Below are positions 5,914 through 9,840 of a stretch of 9,840 nucleotides of DNA, in pieces (the stretch's first letter is position 1; each line of letters begins with the position of its first letter). The translations under genes and the position numbers were made by a program. Location: contig WOZC01000146.1 in the NCBI GenBank assembly GCA_011620465.1, forward strand, positions 1 to 9,840, in the 5' to 3' direction. This DNA is from Anaerolineaceae bacterium (lineage in GTDB: Bacteria; Chloroflexota; Anaerolineae; Anaerolineales; Anaerolineaceae). The notes beneath the pieces are model-generated. The model made no database searches. It was not told the DNA's origin and saw nothing but the letters and a program-made list of their open reading frames with translations.

Positions 5914-7841
5914 AGCTGCTGTTTATGAGGATTATTAATTTCAAACAGTTTTACGGTGAACAAACAGTAACCTTCTCTGCAGAGAAAGATCTTAATGTCA
6001 CGATTTTCCATGGTCTCAATGGAACAGGAAAGACATCACTTTTCACATCTATTAACTGGTGCTTATATGGGACTGGTGACGAGGGCACAGGGGAACTGCT
6101 AAATAAGCAGGCCTTCGAAGAATCTAAAGATGGTTCTACCATCCCTGTTGTTGTTACGATAGGTTTTCGAGACAAAGGTATAGAGTACATTGCAGAAAGA
6201 GTGAGATATTTTACTAAGAGAGATAATGAAACAAATTTCGTGAGAAATGAATTTACTCTTACACAACTTGATCGGTTAGGCAACACAAAAGTGATCCCAA
6301 ATCCAGAAGGAAAAATGGATTCTATCTTGCCAAAAAATGTGAGGGAGTATTTTTTCTTCGATGGCGAAAAGATGGACGATCTCACAAAACCCGGTAACAG
6401 CAAGATTGAGGAGGCAATAAAAAATATCATGCGTCTTCCAATAATTGACAAAGCAGAAAAGCACCTTCTGGGTATTACTCGTGAGTACCGAAGCGAAATT
6501 CAAAGAATGGGAGATGACAGAGTAGATCAGTTGATAAATATACAGAACAAATTAGAAGAAGAAATCGATCAACTTAAGACTCAAAATAAGAATCGTGAGC
6601 AAGAAATTATTAAGGGAAACAGACAAATTGAAGAAATAGAGTCCTTGTTGGCTGATTCACGTGAAGTCGGTGACCTTCAGGTTCAAAGAAATTCATTAAA
6701 TTCTCAAATTCAAAGACTAGAACAACAACGAGGAAATCTTGCAGAAGCGATTTTTAAGTTAGCCAATCTATTGTTCCCCATATTTCTAACCAATAAAGCA
6801 GCGGCAACACTTACATTGATAAATTCAAAAGTTGGTCAAGGTAAGATACCCAGCGGGATTAAAGAACCATTTTTACAAGAAATCTTAAATAAGGGGATAT
6901 GCATTTGTGGAAGACCCTTTGAGGCTCACTCGCATGCTTATGACACATTAAACGAATTGCTTCAACAAACCCAACCGAATGCTTTTGAAGATTCGGTTTT
7001 AAAGCTCAGGGGGGAAATCAGCACAATAAGTCGCTTAACAAGCGAAAGATTTTCAATACTTTCCGAAAAGAGCAAGGAATACAACGAGAAGGGAAATGAA
7101 ATTGAGGACCTTTCAAGAAAAGTAGATGAGCTTTCTCGCCGTATTGGGAATAGCCAAGAAATTGATATTTCCGCATTAGAGTCAAAGAGAGCAGCTTTTG
7201 TAAACAGCGTAAAAATGTTATACCAGGCTGTTGGTCAGTGTGAGGCAAAGATCAATCAAAAACAGGATCAGATTGTCGAAATAATTCGCGAAAGAGAGGT
7301 GGAGGAAAAAAAGCAACAAGAACTTGTAAAGCTAAGTATGCGGGAAAAAATGGCTAGGCTGTCTACTGAATACATGACTTCAATAAGAGAACGATTCTAT
7401 GAAGAAACTAGAAAACAAATTGAATCTGAGACCAAGAAGGTTTTTGACACATTGGCATGGAAGACTGAACAATTCAATGAAATTCGTCTCGACCAGGATT
7501 TCCATCTCGAAGTAATTGATAGGTGGAATAAACCCTCAAGGGAAGAAATGGGAGCAGGTGAAAGACAAATACTCAGCTTATCATTTATAGCCGCGATGGT
7601 TCGACTTTCAGGTGAGGAAGCCCCAGTCATAATGGATACACCATTTGCTAGGCTTAGCGGGAATCATCTAAAAAATGTTGCTAACAAGCTGCCAGATCTA
7701 GTTCCCCAATTGGTTTTATTTGTCACTGATCAGGAATGGAACGACTCTTCCAAAGCGGGGTTAGAACCCAGGGTTGGTGCTCAATATCAACTCCACTTTA
7801 TAGATGGATGCACAACAATAGAGGAGGTGCCGTTTGCCTAA
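5910..7841 (+). CDS. DndD-like SMC/Rad50-type ATPase
   Basis: This 643-residue ABC-type ATPase is built like Rad50/SbcC and closest in style to DndD of DNA phosphorothioation systems. The N-terminal half-site has Walker A GLNGTGKTS (35-43). The segment YFFFDGEKMDDL (147-158) is a typical DndD-like stretch. A first coiled coil (about 205-285) leads to an apex with CICGRPF (331-337), a reduced Cys-x-Cys hook. A second coiled coil (about 365-505) returns to the C-terminal half-site with the signature GERQILSLSF (550-559) and Walker B PVIMDTPF (572-579). Such ATPases bind DNA ends or nicks and drive partner enzymes. The start ATG follows a GAGGTGA Shine-Dalgarno and overlaps the previous stop codon. 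Length and motifs are complete. Other SMC-like defence ATPases (Lamassu, RloC and similar) are alternatives, but the FFFDGE segment and its neighbours favour a DndD relative. Confidence 0.85.
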   Translation: MKLLFMRIINFKQFYGEQTVTFSAEKDLNVTIFHGLNGTGKTSLFTSINWCLYGTGDEGTGELLNKQAFEESKDGSTIPVVVTIGFRDKGIEYIAERVRYFTKRDNETNFVRNEFTLTQLDRLGNTKVIPNPEGKMDSILPKNVREYFFFDGEKMDDLTKPGNSKIEEAIKNIMRLPIIDKAEKHLLGITREYRSEIQRMGDDRVDQLINIQNKLEEEIDQLKTQNKNREQEIIKGNRQIEEIESLLADSREVGDLQVQRNSLNSQIQRLEQQRGNLAEAIFKLANLLFPIFLTNKAAATLTLINSKVGQGKIPSGIKEPFLQEILNKGICICGRPFEAHSHAYDTLNELLQQTQPNAFEDSVLKLRGEISTISRLTSERFSILSEKSKEYNEKGNEIEDLSRKVDELSRRIGNSQEIDISALESKRAAFVNSVKMLYQAVGQCEAKINQKQDQIVEIIREREVEEKKQQELVKLSMREKMARLSTEYMTSIRERFYEETRKQIESETKKVFDTLAWKTEQFNEIRLDQDFHLEVIDRWNKPSREEMGAGERQILSLSFIAAMVRLSGEEAPVIMDTPFARLSGNHLKNVANKLPDLVPQLVLFVTDQEWNDSSKAGLEPRVGAQYQLHFIDGCTTIEEVPFA

Positions 7842-8262
7842 AGAAAAGGGACTTGACAGATTATTTGTTGAAGAAAAAGTGGTTGATTGGTTTAGAAATT
7901 TGACTTATCAATCAACAAAAAATGCATCGATTTACTCGCAGCCATTTAAAGAATCGAAAGATGCATTTCTATGGGCTGTTTCCTTAGGTGTAAAGTCAGG
8001 TGCTCGGCGACCACTCGAAGGACCAAGGGAAGGACTTCTTCTGTGGACTTACTTGTCAGATGAAGAAAAGCGTATTCTAGCAATGTTAGCTATCGCCGAG
8101 ACTGGTGACCTTAAGGTTATCTCTGATGAAGGTTGGATTCAAGAAATTGCAGAAGAATTCGCAAATGAAGGTATACGCACAATAAAGAGAGAAATTTGGG
8201 AAGGTTCTGGTGATCCGTTGTGGAAACTAGTTGACATGATTCGTTCAGAGCAAGGAAATTAG
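7834..8262 (+). CDS. small Dnd-associated-like protein
   Basis: This 142-residue soluble, mixed-charge protein has a central segment (DAFLWAVSLGVKSGARRPLEG, about residues 43-63) followed by an acidic helical C-terminus. The pattern resembles the small Dnd system-associated protein 4 family as I remember it. I hold this only as a tentative likeness, with no catalytic motif to test it. The start is TTG at 7834, chosen because a very strong GAGGAGGTG Shine-Dalgarno ends 4 nt upstream and no ATG or GTG fits; the gene overlaps the end of the ATPase gene by 8 nt. Translational coupling with the ATPase is expected, which suggests a partner subunit. No membrane segment, zinc site or nuclease motif is seen. 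Confidence 0.75.
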   Translation: MPKEKGLDRLFVEEKVVDWFRNLTYQSTKNASIYSQPFKESKDAFLWAVSLGVKSGARRPLEGPREGLLLWTYLSDEEKRILAMLAIAETGDLKVISDEGWIQEIAEEFANEGIRTIKREIWEGSGDPLWKLVDMIRSEQGN

Positions 8263-8274
8263 AATCAATTTTAT

Positions 8275-9609
8275 ATGAATATACTCTTAGTTGAACCAAA
8301 TTACAGGTCTACATTTCCTCCGTTGGGTTTATTACGGATTTCCTCGTATTTTAAATCTATTGGCGAGTCGCCCACTTTTGTCAGGGGCTTAGATCGAAGC
8401 ATGCAGCTGAAGGCTTGGGATAAGATTTTCATTTCATCATTGTTTACTTTTGAATTACCGAGGACTGTAAAAACAGTTAATTACTATCAAAACTGCGTTA
8501 AAAACCCTAAAACCGATATTATTGTGGGGGGTGTAGGCGCAACGTTGATGCCTGAATATATTCTTGAAAATGCACAATGTAAAGTTCATGTTGGACCTTT
8601 ATCCGATCCGGATATGCTTGGATTTAATGAACCTGCTATTGCTAACTTCATGCCGGATTATGAGATCTTAAATACAATAGAAAAGAAGTACATACCTAAC
8701 GATGCTTACTTCACCAGAGTTACAATCGGTTGTATACGTAAATGTGCGTTTTGTGCCGTTCCAGTTCTTGAGTCCAAATTCAGATATCAACAAAATCTTC
8801 GTGACCAAATTGCTGAAGTTGATTCGATGTATGGAAAGAAACACGATTTGGTTGTTCTGGATAACAACATACTTGCTCTTGATGACATTGCTTCCGTTTT
8901 AGAGGAAATCAAGTCTCTTGGTTTTCACAAAGGGGCCATGTTAAATGGAAGAAAGAGAATTGTTGATTTTAATCAAGGCATTGACGTGCGCTTAATAACT
9001 CCAGAAGTTGCAAAACAGCTTAGTGAGATTGCTATCCATCCAGTAAGAATCGCTTTTGATCACGTCTCAGTAGAAAAAGCCTATCGAGAGGGGGTTAGGT
9101 TACTTGCTGAAAATGGTTTGAGAAATATCATGACTTATGTGATGTTTAACTTTAATGACTCACCAGAGGAATTTTATCGGCGATTGGAGATTAACCTCGA
9201 ACTTTCTAAGCAATATAATGTACGCATTTCAGGATTCCCTATGCGCTATTGTCCGATTTCCGATGTAGACCGTCACTATATCTCTCCAAATTGGAACTGG
9301 CGTTACTTACGAGGTATTCAGTGTATTTTAAATGCTACCCACGGCGTTGTATCTCCAAATCCTAGTTTCTTCAATGTTTCTTTTGGCAGAAGCGTTGATG
9401 AGTTTAAGGAAATCGTCACGATGCCTGACAGATTTATTATTTATCGTAAGGAATTTTCTGAAGAAGCAAGGGAATGGAAAAAGGATTTTTCTCGTTTAAA
9501 TAGCTCACAACAATCAGAATTATTAAACATTCTGGCTGAGTCTCATAATCAGAAAACTTTTCCACATTCTTTGGATCTAAAAATAAACAAAGTTCTTAGT
9601 TATTATTAG
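8275..9609 (+). CDS. radical SAM enzyme with N-terminal cobalamin-binding-like domain
   Basis: This 444-residue radical SAM protein has the cluster motif Cys153-x3-Cys157-x2-Cys160, which binds the 4Fe-4S cluster that cleaves S-adenosylmethionine. The preceding 1 to about 120 resemble the Rossmann-like B12-binding domain of cobalamin-type radical SAM enzymes, with PPLGLLRISSYFK (15-27) and the strand IIVGGVGATLMPE (82-94). Later radical SAM barrel elements include DNNILALDD (196-204) and DFNQGIDVRL (231-240). The C-terminal about 120 residues (FPMRYCPISDVDR, ATHGVVSPNPSFF, MPDRFIIYRKEF) match nothing I can name; C326 and C350 there could bind a second metal site. It is not a viperin homologue. 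It starts 12 nt after the preceding stop without a good Shine-Dalgarno (only a distant AAGGA), so it may be made at lower levels. Its substrate is unknown. Confidence 0.85.
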   Translation: MNILLVEPNYRSTFPPLGLLRISSYFKSIGESPTFVRGLDRSMQLKAWDKIFISSLFTFELPRTVKTVNYYQNCVKNPKTDIIVGGVGATLMPEYILENAQCKVHVGPLSDPDMLGFNEPAIANFMPDYEILNTIEKKYIPNDAYFTRVTIGCIRKCAFCAVPVLESKFRYQQNLRDQIAEVDSMYGKKHDLVVLDNNILALDDIASVLEEIKSLGFHKGAMLNGRKRIVDFNQGIDVRLITPEVAKQLSEIAIHPVRIAFDHVSVEKAYREGVRLLAENGLRNIMTYVMFNFNDSPEEFYRRLEINLELSKQYNVRISGFPMRYCPISDVDRHYISPNWNWRYLRGIQCILNATHGVVSPNPSFFNVSFGRSVDEFKEIVTMPDRFIIYRKEFSEEAREWKKDFSRLNSSQQSELLNILAESHNQKTFPHSLDLKINKVLSYY

Positions 9610-9627
9610 TTTTTATTAAATTTCCTT

Positions 9628-9644
9628 AACACTGTAGCAGTGTT
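9628..9644 (+). terminator. short hairpin after the radical SAM gene, possible weak terminator
   Basis: A perfect 7-bp inverted repeat, AACACTG and CAGTGTT, surrounds the 3-nt loop TAG, 18 nt past the radical SAM stop codon. Only three T residues follow (TTT at 9643-9645), so as an intrinsic terminator it would be weak. It may instead protect the mRNA 3' end or serve as a small operator. Confidence 0.35.
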
Positions 9645-9673
9645 TCACTGTAACAGCTTGCCAGAGTCGCTAA

Positions 9674-9773
9674 AGTGGTGAAAAGCGTACCATTTCGCCC
9701 CTCAGGAAACTCGGGCTTGGCATGTCAAGCTCCTACGGTGGCACGGGAGGCTGACCCAAAAGCAAGCTGGATC
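9674..9773 (+). repeat. diverged remnants of the intergenic repeat family, right flank of the island
   Basis: Three short exact matches to repeat copy 1 occur here: AGTGGTGAAAAG (9674-9685, equal to 3197-3208), ACGGGAGGCTGA (9743-9754, equal to 3149-3160) and AAGCTGGATC (9764-9773, equal to 3125-3134). The bases after the first match (CCATTTCGCCC) also follow the tail of copies 1 and 2. The order differs from copy 1, so this is either the tail of one copy followed by a rearranged second copy, or partly coincidence. It suggests that the repeat cluster resumes after the island. Confidence 0.45.
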
Positions 9774-9788
9774 AGCCTCTTTCTTTAT
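9747..9788 (+). terminator. probable terminator of the defence-like operon
   Basis: GAGGCTGA (9747-9754) pairs perfectly with TCAGCCTC (9772-9779). The stem continues through a C/A mismatch into CCA/TGG and is followed by TTTCTTTAT-like U-rich sequence from 9780. It lies about 140 nt after the last stop codon, inside the repeat-like DNA. It is the best intrinsic terminator on the plus strand at this end of the window. The remaining bases to 9840 show no gene. Confidence 0.6.
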
Positions 9789-9840
9789 AGAACAAACGAA
9801 AAATGAATAAAAAACAAAAATAGCGGTCTACTCAGCCGCC

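Larger units (their letters stand above)
3594..9615 (+). other. AT-rich acquired island carrying a five-gene defence-like operon
   Basis: From about 3594 the sequence turns markedly AT-rich, against the GC-rich peptidase and lipase genes, and stays so through five co-oriented genes. Spacings are +9 nt, -4 nt, -8 nt and +12 nt, so one transcript is likely. One strong promoter precedes them and a terminator-like hairpin follows. DNA of the same repeat family lies on both sides. No integrase, transposase or tRNA-derived att duplication is seen within the window, so the mechanism of arrival is unknown. Confidence 0.7.

Noticed and set aside
5951..6503. Minus-strand open frames of 166 and 75 residues inside the DndD-like gene.
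   Set aside because: They are antisense to the Walker A region of a complete ATPase, without a promoter or ribosome binding site.
8275..9609. Radical SAM gene as a prokaryotic viperin.
   Set aside because: It is longer, has an N-terminal B12-binding-like domain and lacks the compact viperin layout; no nucleotide kinase gene is adjacent.
9820..9840. GCGG/CCGC inverted repeat at the right edge, followed on the minus strand by a T-rich run, possibly a terminator of a minus-strand gene beyond the window.
   Set aside because: The stem is only 4 bp with a 9-nt loop and the sequence is cut by the window end, so it cannot be supported.

Overview
The window joins two kinds of DNA. The left third (about 1-2960) looks like the chromosome of a GC-rich bacterium. 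The style of its S9 peptidase and monoacylglycerol-lipase-like genes, and the repeat-filled intergenic DNA, suggest a Chloroflexota member of the Anaerolineae type. That assignment is an inference, because no taxonomic marker gene is present. The right two thirds (about 3594-9615) is clearly AT-rich, with different codon use, and reads as a horizontally acquired island.

Layout. On the minus strand, a 626-residue S9 prolyl-oligopeptidase-family peptidase (830-2710) overlaps by 4 nt a downstream alpha/beta hydrolase of the monoacylglycerol lipase type (3-833). Both look like housekeeping catabolic genes. A divergent plus-strand promoter then drives a tRNA-Lys(TTT) gene (2884-2955), which ends in an intrinsic terminator. 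From about 2999 to 3598 there is no credible protein gene. This stretch holds two copies and one truncated copy of a hairpin-rich repeat of about 170-200 nt, plus a REP-like inverted repeat between copies 1 and 2.

The third repeat copy stops at about 3593. Six bases later a near-consensus sigma-70 promoter begins, driving five closely packed plus-strand genes. They are: (1) a 688-residue fusion of a PLD-type nuclease domain with an SF2 helicase; (2) a 65-residue acidic helical protein; (3) a 643-residue SMC/Rad50-like ATPase resembling DndD of DNA phosphorothioation systems; (4) a 142-residue protein resembling Dnd-system-associated small proteins; (5) a 444-residue radical SAM enzyme with an N-terminal cobalamin-binding-like domain. 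A terminator-like hairpin follows at about 9747-9788, inside DNA that again carries pieces of the same repeat family.

The main point of interest is this five-gene cluster. It looks like a self-contained defence or DNA-modification island related to the Dnd world. It has a DndD-like ATPase and a nuclease-helicase, but none of DndA, DndB, DndC or DndE is in the window, and a radical SAM enzyme sits where a modification gene would be expected. A plausible model is that the ATPase with its small partners senses or handles DNA, the PLD-helicase is the effector, and the radical SAM enzyme makes a modification or a small molecule. Domain assignments come from motifs seen in the sequence; the joint function is inference.
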